From positions 1-54,934 of the forward strand of contig JAUWSG010000003.1 in assembly GCA_030610155.1 (NCBI GenBank): DNA of 54,934 bases, written 5' to 3'. Shown in pieces: positions 44,195-52,588 of the stretch. The DNA comes from Gammaproteobacteria bacterium. Lineage in GTDB: Bacteria; Pseudomonadota; Gammaproteobacteria; SG8-11. A program made the position numbers and the translations under genes. Within the stretch, counting starts at the first letter, position 1, and the number at the start of each line of letters is the position of its first letter. The notes under the pieces are model-generated. The model was not told the DNA's origin. It saw only the letters and a list, made by a program, of their open reading frames with translations, and did not search any database.

Positions 44195-46093
44195 ATGCTG
44201 AATTTTAAAAATTTGTCTTTGCGTCGCGCTACCCGTGTACTTCTACGTGATGTCACCTGCACGATCCACCAGGGTCAAAAAGTCGGCATAACTGGCGCCA
44301 ATGGTACTGGCAAGTCCAGTCTGTTTGCCCTCATCCTCAATGAGTTACATGCGGATACCGGCGAGTTTTCATTGCCGCCAAAAACCATCATTGCCCATGT
44401 CGCACAAGAAGTGTCCGCTGTCGATACCCCTGCTATTGAATACGTTATGGACGGCGATATAGAAATGCGCGCACTGGAAGAACAAATCGCCCTCGCCGAG
44501 CAGCAGGATGCGGGAGAGCGCATGGCGACGTTATATGCACAAATGGAGAGTATTGATGGTTATCGTGCGCGTAGTCGCGCCGCGGTTTTGATGCATGGTT
44601 TGGGGTTTACCACCGCGCAGGAGATGAATTCAGTACGCAGTTTTTCTGGTGGCTGGCGTATGCGCCTTAACCTGGCGAAAGCCCTGATGTGCCGTTCAGA
44701 CTTGTTATTGCTTGATGAGCCGACCAATCACCTGGATCTCGAAGCCGTGATCTGGCTGGAGGACTGGTTACGCAGTTATCCTGGCACCTTGTTGCTTATT
44801 TCTCATGACCGTGATTTTCTAGATAAAATTGCCACGTACATTGGCCATATCGAGCAATCCGGGCTAACACTCTATAAAGGTAACTATACGTCTTTTGAAG
44901 TGCGGCGCGCCGAAAAGCTGGCGAATCAACAATCTGCTTATGAAAAGCAACAGCGTGAAGTTGCCCATATGCAGTCTTTCATTACGCGTTTTAAAGCAAA
45001 AGCAACCAAGGCAAGGCAGGCGCAGAGCCGTATCAAGGCACTGGAACGTATGGAGTTGATTGCGCAGGCGCACGTCGATTCGCCCTTTGATTTTGCCTTC
45101 AAGCAGCCGGATAAAATACCGGATATGTTGCTGAAGCTGGAGCAGGCGGCGGCAGGTTATGATGGAAAACGCCTGTTAGATAATCTCGATTTGTTAATTA
45201 CCGCGGGCGATCGTATTGGTTTGTTGGGACATAACGGTGCTGGTAAATCAACGTTGATTAAACTGCTTGCGGGTGAATTATCGTTACAGGCCGGCGAACG
45301 GATTGATGCCAAAGATTTAAAAGTTGGTTATTTCGCGCAGCACCAATTGGAACAGCTGGATCTCGAGGCGAGTCCGCTATTGCACTTGCAGCGTCTTGAC
45401 CCGCGTGCAACGGAATCGGTGTTGCGTAATTTTCTGGGGGGGTTTGCCTTTGTCGGTGATGTTGCGACTTCACCTGTGGCGCCGATGTCCGGTGGTGAAA
45501 AAGCGCGCCTGGTGTTGGCAATTCTGGTATATCAAAAACCCAATTTACTTTTGCTTGATGAGCCGACCAATCATCTTGATCTGGATATGCGTCATGCGCT
45601 GAGTGTCGCACTTCAAGACTATGTTGGTGCGATGGTGATTGTTTCCCATGATCGGCATTTGTTGCGCACCGTCACTGACACCTTGTTGCTTGTCGATGCC
45701 GGAAAAGTCGAGCCGTTTGATGGTGATCTTGAGGATTATCGGCAATGGGTAAAAGAATCTCTGAAAGAACAAAACAGCGCTGATGCCAATATTTCAAGTG
45801 GCGTGGTCAATGGTGCGTTAAATAAGAAGCAGCAGCGACAGGATGCTGCCGTAAATCGTAAATTATTACAGCCTTTGCGCAATAAGTTAAAAAAACTGGA
45901 AAAACAGATCGATAAACTAAGTCATGAACGGGATACAATTCAGGCCAAATTGGTGGATAACTCACTTTACGATGAAGGTAATAAACTGCAATTAAAAACA
46001 TTGTTAGCGCAGCAAAACACTGTGTCGCAAACGTTAGCGGGAGTTGAGGAAGACTGGATGATGGCAAGTGAAGAAATAGAGAAGCTGCAGTAG
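44195..46093 (+). CDS. yheS: YheS-type ABC-F ATPase
   Basis: A 632-residue ABC-F protein with two ATP-binding cassettes. The first has GANGTGKSS, SFSGGWRMRLNLAKAL and LLLLDEPTNHLDLEAVIWLE. The second has GHNGAGKST, MSGGEKARLVLAILV and DEPTNHLDLDMRHAL. A charged linker (KATKARQAQSRIKALERMEL) lies between them and a C-terminal coiled coil follows. The whole matches E. coli YheS. ABC-F proteins act on ribosomes, and YheS resolves certain stalls. The ATG at 44195 is the family start; upstream in-frame starts would lie before the promoter -10. No Shine-Dalgarno is present. Confidence 0.95.
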   Translation: MLNFKNLSLRRATRVLLRDVTCTIHQGQKVGITGANGTGKSSLFALILNELHADTGEFSLPPKTIIAHVAQEVSAVDTPAIEYVMDGDIEMRALEEQIALAEQQDAGERMATLYAQMESIDGYRARSRAAVLMHGLGFTTAQEMNSVRSFSGGWRMRLNLAKALMCRSDLLLLDEPTNHLDLEAVIWLEDWLRSYPGTLLLISHDRDFLDKIATYIGHIEQSGLTLYKGNYTSFEVRRAEKLANQQSAYEKQQREVAHMQSFITRFKAKATKARQAQSRIKALERMELIAQAHVDSPFDFAFKQPDKIPDMLLKLEQAAAGYDGKRLLDNLDLLITAGDRIGLLGHNGAGKSTLIKLLAGELSLQAGERIDAKDLKVGYFAQHQLEQLDLEASPLLHLQRLDPRATESVLRNFLGGFAFVGDVATSPVAPMSGGEKARLVLAILVYQKPNLLLLDEPTNHLDLDMRHALSVALQDYVGAMVIVSHDRHLLRTVTDTLLLVDAGKVEPFDGDLEDYRQWVKESLKEQNSADANISSGVVNGALNKKQQRQDAAVNRKLLQPLRNKLKKLEKQIDKLSHERDTIQAKLVDNSLYDEGNKLQLKTLLAQQNTVSQTLAGVEEDWMMASEEIEKLQ

Positions 46094-46150
46094 GAAATTT
46101 AAATATTATTTTATCGTGATACAGGAGTAGAGGTGTTCAATTTTCTATGC

Positions 46151-46528
46151 TTATTTTGGTTCGACTCTATTGCTTTCATTGAGTCTGTCGGCTATTACAT
46201 TGCAGCCTTCTAGAATTTTGTTTATTTGCTGTGCTGTCATGATCTTCAGATTGTTTTTAAATTTCTCAAGCTCATTGGCGTAAGCGGTACCATTTTCTAT
46301 CTCTTGAATGACAGAGCTATGTTTTTCCCTCCAGCTCGTGTAATTTTTTATAGTGTTAAAATAATAATCAGGTACATGCAGGTCACACGCTTTTTTTATG
46401 ATTAATATGTAGTTAATCTGACGTATCTCTTCGTCGCTATATGATTCGCTATTTCCAGATTCTCCAAATATTACTTGAGGTAGAATAATTAAAAAAATGC
46501 TAAGTATTAAATATTGCGCTAACTTCAT
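46151..46528 (-). CDS. Small exported protein of unknown function
   Basis: A 125-residue protein with a signal peptide (KLAQYLILSIFLIILPQVIFG). The mature part is acidic and helical, with two cysteines (ACDLHVP and EGCNVIA) that could form a disulfide. No family was recognised. The ATG at 46528 is preferred to the TTG at 46531. No Shine-Dalgarno is strong. It is convergent with yheS and lies downstream of the SpoIIAA-like gene on the same strand. Confidence 0.6.
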   Translation of the reverse strand: MKLAQYLILSIFLIILPQVIFGESGNSESYSDEEIRQINYILIIKKACDLHVPDYYFNTIKNYTSWREKHSSVIQEIENGTAYANELEKFKNNLKIMTAQQINKILEGCNVIADRLNESNRVEPK

Positions 46529-46581
46529 CAACCGTTTCTCTGTATTTTGTTAAGTTATATAATATCCGTGTTTCATAAGTG

Positions 46582-46956
46582 CTATTTGTTGTCGCCGCCC
46601 GATATCCATTTAATTGACTTTTCTAATTCATCGAAGGAAAAATTTTTAATTTCCGCGCTGACAAAGTGACTTGCAACATGCTCAGCAAACGCAGCTATCG
46701 GTGAATCAGTGACAAAGGCGATATGAGACACTTTTTTATGATGTTCTTTGATAAATTTTAAATGTGTTATTAATGCTGAAAATGAATCCCATCCGGGGAA
46801 TGCTTTTGTGTGAATTATGATGCCATTTAATTTTCCTGAAGTTTCAATATAGGGGTCAATTATCGCCGCGGCAGATATGAAGTCTTTTTCAGATAATTCT
46901 CCATCAGGCTCGAGGACGGCAATACTTTCAAGTTCGTTCAATTTTACAGTTAACAT
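46582..46956 (-). CDS. SpoIIAA-like (STAS/SEC14-type) domain protein
   Basis: A 124-residue soluble protein of the SpoIIAA-like family. It starts with a beta strand (LESIAVLEPDGELSEKDF), then has GIIIHTKAFPGWDSFSALI and HIAFVTDSPIAAFAEHVAS, and ends in a basic KWISGGDNK. Members are short alpha/beta proteins of unknown role that sit near stress or signalling genes. GGGAGA precedes the ATG. A second member of this family lies at 50374. Confidence 0.8.
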   Translation of the reverse strand: MLTVKLNELESIAVLEPDGELSEKDFISAAAIIDPYIETSGKLNGIIIHTKAFPGWDSFSALITHLKFIKEHHKKVSHIAFVTDSPIAAFAEHVASHFVSAEIKNFSFDELEKSIKWISGGDNK

Positions 46957-47030
46957 TAATCACTCTCCCTGGTTTTTGTGGTTCACTAAATGTTTAAGTG
47001 TGTTTTAGTTTTTTACGTAAATATTCGGGG

Positions 47031-47489
47031 TCAGGCCAGGGATCGATATATCCATGAAAAGGTCTGTTCGGCGATGATTATAACAACGACCACGATGATG
47101 AATGCGACCAGGCCATGTATAGGGCCGCTGAATACAACACTGGAGCCAAAGGAAAAATTTATCGCCTCGAGAATGACCAGTTTTGAGCTGAAGAGTATGC
47201 CCCAGGTTGACAGGCCTCGCAGTATCCTGGCCCTTAAACCGGGTCTTTGTTTAAAGTAGTTGGCAACACGGTGCTCAATTTTGATTGTTACCTGCAACAA
47301 GAACTGAAGTAGTAGTGCGGCGAGCAATGAAATTGTAAAGAATTCTATAAAGACATAATCCCAATATTCATTGAACAGATTGAGCACGGTTAGGTCAATC
47401 AGCACTGCAAGGGTATATTTGAAAAAGAGATGCTGGCGTTTCGACAATGACCTTGCATACTCATTTTCTGAATTTTCGTTTACCGACAA
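47031..47489 (-). CDS. Uncharacterised membrane protein
   Basis: A 152-residue protein with about four helices and a polar, charged N-terminus (MSVNENSENEYARSLSKRQH). The helices are interrupted by a basic loop (YFKQRPGLRARILRG). I do not recognise the family. The start is a TTG with GGGAGA upstream. It is on the same strand as the SpoIIAA-like gene, 74 bases away, so they could be co-transcribed. Confidence 0.65.
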   Translation of the reverse strand: MSVNENSENEYARSLSKRQHLFFKYTLAVLIDLTVLNLFNEYWDYVFIEFFTISLLAALLLQFLLQVTIKIEHRVANYFKQRPGLRARILRGLSTWGILFSSKLVILEAINFSFGSSVVFSGPIHGLVAFIIVVVVIIIAEQTFSWIYRSLA

Positions 47490-47541
47490 CTAAGTTTCTC
47501 CCTGAACCATCTTGTGACGCATTTACGTATATTTAGAATTT

Positions 47542-47759
47542 AACGGGGTCTGACCCGAGCAAAAATATAACATATTGATTAAAGAATATATTCAGAAAAC
47601 GATAAGCTAAAAATAAGCCCTGGGGTATTGAAATCAAAGGGTAAATAATCGCTTCAAGGTAAATCATTTGTGTCAGAAATGGATGCAATAATTCATTTCT
47701 CTGGCTTAAAACACCTGACAATCTACTGCCTGCGGGTTTTATTCAGGCCCGACTCCGTT
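47542..47759. mobile_element. MITE-like 218-bp element with imperfect terminal inverted repeats
   Basis: The left end (AACGGGGTCTGACCCGAGCA) and the complement of the right end (AACGGAGTCGGGCCTGAATA) match at most positions over 24 bases (about 17 of 24). The right part (47687-47762) is about three-quarters identical to 52919-52995. No intact protein is encoded; a 62-codon minus-strand frame is present but not convincing. Confidence 0.5.
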
Positions 47760-47819
47760 CATGCTCCATATATATTTATTAATTTAATCATATACTTAAT
47801 CTTCAAATCTCACTTAGTT

Positions 47820-47833
47820 CAACCTTATGGTTG
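47820..47833. promoter_or_regulatory. ArsR operator 1, CAACC-TTAT-GGTTG
   Basis: Five-base inverted arms around a four-base centre, overlapping the -35 box. The second operator is 41 bases downstream, about four helical turns, so both would lie on the same DNA face. Confidence 0.72.
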
Positions 47834-47859
47834 ACAATGTGTGAATGCGCATCTATATT
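47831..47859 (+). promoter_or_regulatory. Near-consensus sigma70 promoter of arsR
   Basis: TTGACA (47831-47836) and TATATT (47854-47859) are separated by exactly 17 bases. Initiation is predicted about 47866, beside the ATG at 47867, so the transcript should be leaderless. No Shine-Dalgarno is present. Confidence 0.8.
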
Positions 47860-47860
47860 A

Positions 47861-47872
47861 AACCATATGGTT
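47861..47872. promoter_or_regulatory. ArsR operator 2, AACCATATGGTT
   Basis: A perfect 12-bp palindrome that overlaps the predicted transcription start and contains the start codon of arsR. It shares AACC...GGTT half-sites with operator 1. Confidence 0.75.
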
Positions 47873-48214
47873 GAATTAATAGACAAGAGAGTCCTTTCTG
47901 AGATTTTAAAGGCGGTAAGCGATACAACACGTCGCTCGTTGTTAACACAACTCTGCCAGCAAGGACCAAGCCGTGTCACCGACCTGGCTAATTATTACGA
48001 CATGTCACTTAATGCAGTCTCGAAGCATATAAAGATTCTTGAAAAAGCAGGGTTAATCAAAAGAAGAAAAATAGGTAGAGCGCATTGGATTGAAGCAGAT
48101 TTAGAACTACTGGCTGAAGTAGAAGGTTGGTTTGCAGAGCTTAAATCTATATGGGAACTACGGCTGAACAAGCTGGATGAAATGCTAAATAATGGAGATC
48201 AACATCATGACTGA
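47867..48214 (+). CDS. ArsR-family transcriptional regulator
   Basis: A 115-residue winged-helix repressor: EILKAVSDTTRRSLLTQL, DLANYYDMSLNAVSKHIKIL (recognition helix) and KAGLIKRRKIGRAHWIEADL (wing). No cysteine or histidine motif of metal sensors is visible, so it is of the non-metal group that is often paired with SRPBCC proteins. The ATG at 47867 is used because the family starts there and because upstream in-frame starts lie in the -35 region. The stop overlaps the next gene by eight bases. Autoregulation by the two palindromes is likely. Confidence 0.9.
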   Translation: MVELIDKRVLSEILKAVSDTTRRSLLTQLCQQGPSRVTDLANYYDMSLNAVSKHIKILEKAGLIKRRKIGRAHWIEADLELLAEVEGWFAELKSIWELRLNKLDEMLNNGDQHHD

Positions 48215-48632
48215 TTTAAAAATAAATGTATCAAAAATCATAAATGCACCTATTGAAAAAGTATTTAATGCATGGCTGAACACCAACACATTGTCTAGAT
48301 TTATGCTGCCTATGCCTGGTATGCCTAATCCGAGAACAGAAAGCGACCCCTGTGTAGGCGGGCGTTTTACGATTTATATGCAGGTAGGTGAAGAAGAGAT
48401 TCCGCACACTGGAAAATACCTTGAAATAGAACATCCAACTAAATTGGTGTTCACCTGGATATCACCATTTTCGACTGATGGTAGTACAGTCACCATACAT
48501 TTTAAATCTATCGATGAAAGTACTACTGGTATCGAACTCACACATGTGAAATTTCCTGATGAGGAAAGTCGCGCTAATCATGAAGGTGGCTGGGGTAATA
48601 TTTTAGCTATGCTTGATACAATACTCGGCTAG
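48207..48632 (+). CDS. SRPBCC (AHSA1-like) domain protein
   Basis: A 141-residue protein of the SRPBCC fold: KIINAPIEKVFNAWLNTNTL at the start, GGRFTIYM, and the C-terminal helix HEGGWGNILAMLDTIL. AHSA1-like members bind hydrophobic ligands, and many are co-transcribed with an ArsR regulator as here. The ATG at 48207 has GGAG upstream. Overlap of eight bases with arsR implies coupling. The ligand is unknown. Confidence 0.88.
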   Translation: MTDLKINVSKIINAPIEKVFNAWLNTNTLSRFMLPMPGMPNPRTESDPCVGGRFTIYMQVGEEEIPHTGKYLEIEHPTKLVFTWISPFSTDGSTVTIHFKSIDESTTGIELTHVKFPDEESRANHEGGWGNILAMLDTILG

Positions 48633-48747
48633 TCAGGGCTATTTTACTTCATATTATTAAATAATTGAGATAAGGTCGCGAGATTCCCATTCAGGTTACT
48701 TTGTTTGTGGGAAACGGGCGGCTTGATCCCGACACTTTCCAGCTTTC

Positions 48748-49302
48748 CTACCACATTAAATCATCAGGTACATTATAGTCGGCATATTCATGGTCTTCAT
48801 CGCTAACTTGTGCTGCCTCATTGCAGAGAACAACAAAGCGGTTGTCACGTTGCATAATTTTATCAGCGACAATTTTTGGAATGAGTTCATATTTTTCGTC
48901 TAGTCTCACTATCGCCAATCGACCATTGACGATCTGTTTATGCAAATCATCGGTCACATAAATCCGTTCGATCTTGTTATCAACTTCAAAGTTATAAGCT
49001 ACTTCATCTTCATCAATAGCATCCTCACCGCCAGATAGTCGATTCATCTCTATCAGTTGCTTGATTTGCATCGCGATGGCCTTTTTATTATCTGCTTCGA
49101 CCTTTTTACGGTTTAATTCCCGGTCATGCTCCGTCTTTGTTAATGTGGTCTGTTTTACCTGCTGTTTTATTTTATCAGCCTCGGAGTTTCTGTTCTTAGG
49201 TTGTTGTTTCGCCTGCTTGTACCTGGACTTGTTGCTCTTATTCACCTTGTCTTTGGACACCAGCCCGGCTTTGAGTAACTGTTCCTGAAAAGCATTTGCC
49301 AT
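48748..49302 (-). CDS. DUF2058 (YaiL-type) protein
   Basis: A 184-residue cytoplasmic protein. The N-terminal half is highly charged and coiled (MANAFQEQLLKAGLVSKDK, then a Lys/Gln-rich stretch), and the C-terminal half is beta-rich (AYNFEVDNKIERIYVTDDLH, NGRLAIVRLDEKYELIP). This is the DUF2058 layout; some members are annotated as nucleic-acid-associated, without a known activity. GGAG precedes the ATG. DUF1456 follows upstream on the same strand (41 bases away). Confidence 0.9.
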   Translation of the reverse strand: MANAFQEQLLKAGLVSKDKVNKSNKSRYKQAKQQPKNRNSEADKIKQQVKQTTLTKTEHDRELNRKKVEADNKKAIAMQIKQLIEMNRLSGGEDAIDEDEVAYNFEVDNKIERIYVTDDLHKQIVNGRLAIVRLDEKYELIPKIVADKIMQRDNRFVVLCNEAAQVSDEDHEYADYNVPDDLMW

Positions 49303-49343
49303 TATTCAATCTCCAGATGTGGGGGTAGCTCAGTTTGACCCCA

Positions 49344-49826
49344 TCATTTATCCCATACTGTTTTCGTTTTACCGCGATATTTATCCTGCAAGCCATGTAG
49401 AAAATTACGTAAAATCTGGTCTTTACAAACACGGTAGTGTTTATGGCCAGACTTGCGGAAAAAAGCGCTTAATTCGTGTTTGCTGATACTCATATCACTC
49501 AGTTCCAGAATCTCCAATACATCTTCAGCTTTCAGGTCTAAGGCGATTTTTAGTTTCCTGAAAATGATATTGTTATTTAATTGATCCTCCGGTTCGGGTT
49601 GTGCTCCCTCTTTCTTGCCTCGTCGGTCATTAATCAAACCATTAAGGAAGATCGCCAGCTGATTGTCGTTACATTCCTGAAACTCGGGGTCATCGTCCTT
49701 TTTTAACCAGTTACTGATTTGTTCCCGACTTACCTCATGATCAGCGAGACCAAAAATGGTAATCATTTTCGCATCGTTAAAGTCGAAGGCATATCGGATA
49801 CGGCGTAATATATCGTTATTGTCCAT
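49344..49826 (-). CDS. yehS: DUF1456 (YehS-type) protein
   Basis: A 160-residue protein made of two similar halves of about 70 residues. Each half has the pattern ILRRIRYAFDFND / IFRKLKIALDLKAED, then a regulatory-looking helix and the segment ISNWLKKDDDPEF or LSAFFRKSGHKHY, ending in a hydrophobic repeat (LAIFLNGLI, LRNFLHGLQ). This duplicated helical layout is DUF1456. Function is unknown. The start has no clear Shine-Dalgarno. Confidence 0.9.
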   Translation of the reverse strand: MDNNDILRRIRYAFDFNDAKMITIFGLADHEVSREQISNWLKKDDDPEFQECNDNQLAIFLNGLINDRRGKKEGAQPEPEDQLNNNIIFRKLKIALDLKAEDVLEILELSDMSISKHELSAFFRKSGHKHYRVCKDQILRNFLHGLQDKYRGKTKTVWDK

Positions 49827-49893
49827 AAATATTATTTACTCTAAATTTTCTTGTATTATAGCGAATTGAGGTCTGTCTTATCATTTTTTATTA

Positions 49894-50193
49894 CTAATTG
49901 GGCAAAAGAGTGGCGGTTCGTATGGAAATACACTCATCTTCTCCCATTTCCAACTCACGGCAAATCTTCGGTCGTTTTTCATAAATTGTGCATAATAGGG
50001 TGTTTCGGTCCAGTGCTGCACACCACCCGTCTTCCAGTCGCGCCATACTCATCCCTCCCCATTTGTCTCTCGCAATAAAATTATCGGGCACACCGGTATC
50101 GGTTATGAGTAATACTTCTAAACGGCAGCAGCAGGCCTCACAGTTTGCGCAGGTTACTTTGGTATCAGGCGGGCTAGTCGTTTGTGTTGTCAT
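49894..50193 (-). CDS. YkgJ-type cysteine-cluster protein
   Basis: A 99-residue protein with a dense cysteine set: CANCEACCC (15-23) and later WCAALD, LLCTIYEKRPKICRELE and ECISI. The order matches the CxxC...C...C pattern of the YkgJ family, thought to bind Zn or Fe-S. The segment YEKRPKICREL near residue 76 is the family signature. A second member lies at 51991. Start support is weak (GAAAAG). Confidence 0.85.
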   Translation of the reverse strand: MTTQTTSPPDTKVTCANCEACCCRLEVLLITDTGVPDNFIARDKWGGMSMARLEDGWCAALDRNTLLCTIYEKRPKICRELEMGEDECISIRTATLLPN

Positions 50194-50373
50194 AAATTAC
50201 TTTTCATCTTTGGTGATGCCCGGGGAGGCAGCCATTGCTATTGTAGTATCGAAACCAGTTGATTATCAATTGCTTATTGGGCTTGTTTGAGTTCGACCCG
50301 CTACAAGCCGTTAATATAGGTGCTATGATTAATCCGTATTGCAAAAAAAGTATAACTTAATAGAGGTGGTGTT

Positions 50374-50757
50374 ATGTCGATAGAATGGAAACTTGAAAAT
50401 AACAATCTGATTTTAATCCATGTTTCGGGCAAGCTCGGTATAGAGGAACATCGGCGGGTACTTTCAGAAATAGAATCCATCATACAGAAGGCAGGGAAAG
50501 TAAAACTCCTGATATTGTTAAATGATTTTGAAGGTTGGAAGAACCCTGAGGATTGGGAAAAGGTTGATGAGCTGGAAGGTGGTTCTGCAATGGATCGTAT
50601 GGATCCCCATATAACAAAATTTGCTATTGTCGGCGAAGAGCAATGGCGTGACAGGGTATCATTCTTTACTTTAAAAGGTTTGCGTCCGGTCCCTATTGAA
50701 TATTTCACAGAAGATCAGGAAGAGGCAGCCCGTCAGTGGCTGGATAGTGATTCATAA
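50374..50757 (+). CDS. SpoIIAA-like (STAS/SEC14-type) domain protein
   Basis: A 127-residue soluble protein of the SpoIIAA-like family, with LILIHVSGKLGIEEHRRVLS (11-30), LLILLNDFEGWKNPEDWEKV in the middle, and ITKFAIVGEEQWRDRVSFF before the C-terminal helix. The core NDFEGW resembles HTKAFPGW of the other member at 46582. AGAGGTGG precedes the ATG. It is a single gene between unrelated neighbours. Confidence 0.82.
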   Translation: MSIEWKLENNNLILIHVSGKLGIEEHRRVLSEIESIIQKAGKVKLLILLNDFEGWKNPEDWEKVDELEGGSAMDRMDPHITKFAIVGEEQWRDRVSFFTLKGLRPVPIEYFTEDQEEAARQWLDSDS

Positions 50758-50868
50758 AGGGCATGGCACTCATAGAGCTAAAACTTACTTATTAATTTTA
50801 TATTGGATTTGTTCGGGGTGGATTGCTATTGCCTGATATGGGGATCAATAAATCGCCTGGGCCTTAAG

Positions 50869-51891
50869 TCAGGATCCGGTTCTTTTTTTCTTACGAAATC
50901 GTTTTCTTTCAGGATAAATTGGAGGCTCACCTTCCGGTCTGGTCTTGAACCGGGTATGCGCCCATAAATACTGCTCAGGTACTTTTTTGACTTGCGTTTC
51001 AATGACCTCATTGATCCGCATGGCATCCTGCACTTCATCACCGACAGGATAATTTTCCAGCGCTGGCAGGATAGTCAGTTTATACCCTTTGTTATTATCC
51101 AGCCGCTGTGTGAAGAAGGGGACCACGAGTGACCCGGACATTTTTGCTATTCTTGCTGGCGCCGTTAAGGTTGCGGCCATGACGCCCATAAAAGGCGCGA
51201 ATACACTATAGCTCAAACCGAAGTCCCGATCTGGCGCATACCATACCGCATTGTTTTCTTTTAAGATTTTTAAAAAGGATCGTATGTCTTCCCGTTTAAT
51301 GGCGCGCGTTATATGTAGTTCACGGGAGCGCTTAAGCATCCTCTCGTATAGAGGATTTTTACTGCTTTTATATATCGCACAATAGGGTTGGTGCATCGTT
51401 AATAAACGTCCACCGATTTCCAGGCAGGTGAAGTGAGCGCTTAACAATATGACACCCTTGCCTTTGTCCAGTGCATTATGCAGGTTCTCCAGACCGTCAA
51501 TATGACACAGTGGTGCCAACTGTTTGTCCGAGCCCCACCAGCATAACGATGTTTCGAAAAAGGTTTTCCCCAGAGAGCGAAAATTTTGCTTCACAAATCG
51601 GCGTTTCTTTTCAGCGGACCATTCCGGGAAAATCAGGTCGGTATTTGTTTCAATCACCGTCCTGTTCCACGGCATTATATAATATAGCAGGCGACCGAGT
51701 GCTGAACCGATATGCATTTGCATTGCGTAAGGCAGCTTTGATACCAGCCACAACAGGGACAAGCTAAATAACACAAGCCAGTAGCGGGGATGCAGGTAAT
51801 TTTTAAACCAAAAAATGTCAGACTGTTTGTTTTTTTCGGAACTCAAGATAGTAAGCTCATTCGTTATTATATCGTTGAAGCTGGACGACAC
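50869..51891 (-). CDS. LpxL/HtrB-type lysophospholipid acyltransferase
   Basis: A 340-residue membrane-associated acyltransferase. One N-terminal helix (about 33-56) precedes the catalytic motif HFTCLE (H-x4-E, about residue 154), the usual HX4D/E of the LpxL/LpxM group. FFTQRLDNNKGYKLTI and YLWAHTRFKTRPEGEPPIY also match. It probably adds a secondary acyl chain to lipid A or to a related glycolipid. The long polar N-terminus (MSSSFNDIITNELTIL) is not typical and could be trimmed to a later start. Confidence 0.88.
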   Translation of the reverse strand: MSSSFNDIITNELTILSSEKNKQSDIFWFKNYLHPRYWLVLFSLSLLWLVSKLPYAMQMHIGSALGRLLYYIMPWNRTVIETNTDLIFPEWSAEKKRRFVKQNFRSLGKTFFETSLCWWGSDKQLAPLCHIDGLENLHNALDKGKGVILLSAHFTCLEIGGRLLTMHQPYCAIYKSSKNPLYERMLKRSRELHITRAIKREDIRSFLKILKENNAVWYAPDRDFGLSYSVFAPFMGVMAATLTAPARIAKMSGSLVVPFFTQRLDNNKGYKLTILPALENYPVGDEVQDAMRINEVIETQVKKVPEQYLWAHTRFKTRPEGEPPIYPERKRFRKKKRTGS

Positions 51892-51990
51892 ATTTTGGAG
51901 GATCAGACAATATTACTATATATGCGACTACAATGATGGGGTTAAATCTTAACTTTATTCAAATAATGGGAGGGGCTTAACGGTGTCCTT

Positions 51991-52383
51991 CTAATCCTCT
52001 GGCTCAAAAGGGGGTCGGCTATCAGCCATGAGCTTATCCAGGGTCTTCTGCGCCAGCTTCGGTTTGACCAGGTCCTGCGCTTCCAGCATCTCGCACTCAT
52101 CTTTTATCATTTGCTCGATAGTGACAGGGTAATATTTGCAGTCGTCAGGACGGTCGTGATAGATATCGCAAATATACTTATTTTGATTGGGTAGTTTTTT
52201 CAGCCACGGACACAGCTCCAGTTTCTTGCCCGTGTCGGGGCTCATCCAGATATCCCCATTGCTAACATAACGGTATATGTCAGGCCTGAATACCTCCCAA
52301 AATTCTATTTCGCTTGCCGATGCAGATAGGCCGCCGTCACTATATTTCGTGCAACATTTTCCGCACTGGTTACATTCTTTCAC
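51991..52383 (-). CDS. YkgJ-type cysteine-cluster protein
   Basis: A 130-residue protein with cysteines in ECNQCGKCC near the start, CPWLKK, YICDIYHDRPDDCKYYP, and ECEMLEA. The final portion is helical and charged. This is the zinc/iron-chelating YkgJ family. The GTG at 52383 was chosen because it begins three residues before the cysteine cluster, as is common in the family. A TTG at 52461 would add 26 residues that read through an inverted repeat. A weak purine stretch precedes the GTG. Confidence 0.78.
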   Translation of the reverse strand: MKECNQCGKCCTKYSDGGLSASASEIEFWEVFRPDIYRYVSNGDIWMSPDTGKKLELCPWLKKLPNQNKYICDIYHDRPDDCKYYPVTIEQMIKDECEMLEAQDLVKPKLAQKTLDKLMADSRPPFEPED

Positions 52384-52427
52384 GTTATTTTTTTGTCCCG
52401 GGTCATCGGCTAAGGAGTTGAATAATT

Positions 52428-52449
52428 GGAGTAAGATTGATCTTACTCC
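52428..52449. repeat. 22-bp hairpin GGAGTAAGA-TTGA-TCTTACTCC
   Basis: Perfect nine-base arms around TTGA, just upstream of the YkgJ-type gene on the minus strand. It may be a regulatory or repeat element, and it argues against a start codon upstream of it. Confidence 0.7.
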
Positions 52450-52588
52450 ATCACTTCTCAAATTGTCAGTGCTGCCTGAATTTCATTTGAAAAGTATCTT
52501 TGGCCAGACGTACCAAAAAAGTGTATTTTAAGGTAAGTATTGTTTATTGACAGATTTAACAACGAATAGAAAAAATCAGGGAAGTCGA

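Noticed and set aside
47533-47721. Minus-strand frame of 62 codons inside the MITE-like element
   Set aside because: It starts in the repeat that has a second copy elsewhere and lacks a Shine-Dalgarno, so it is probably part of the element rather than a gene.
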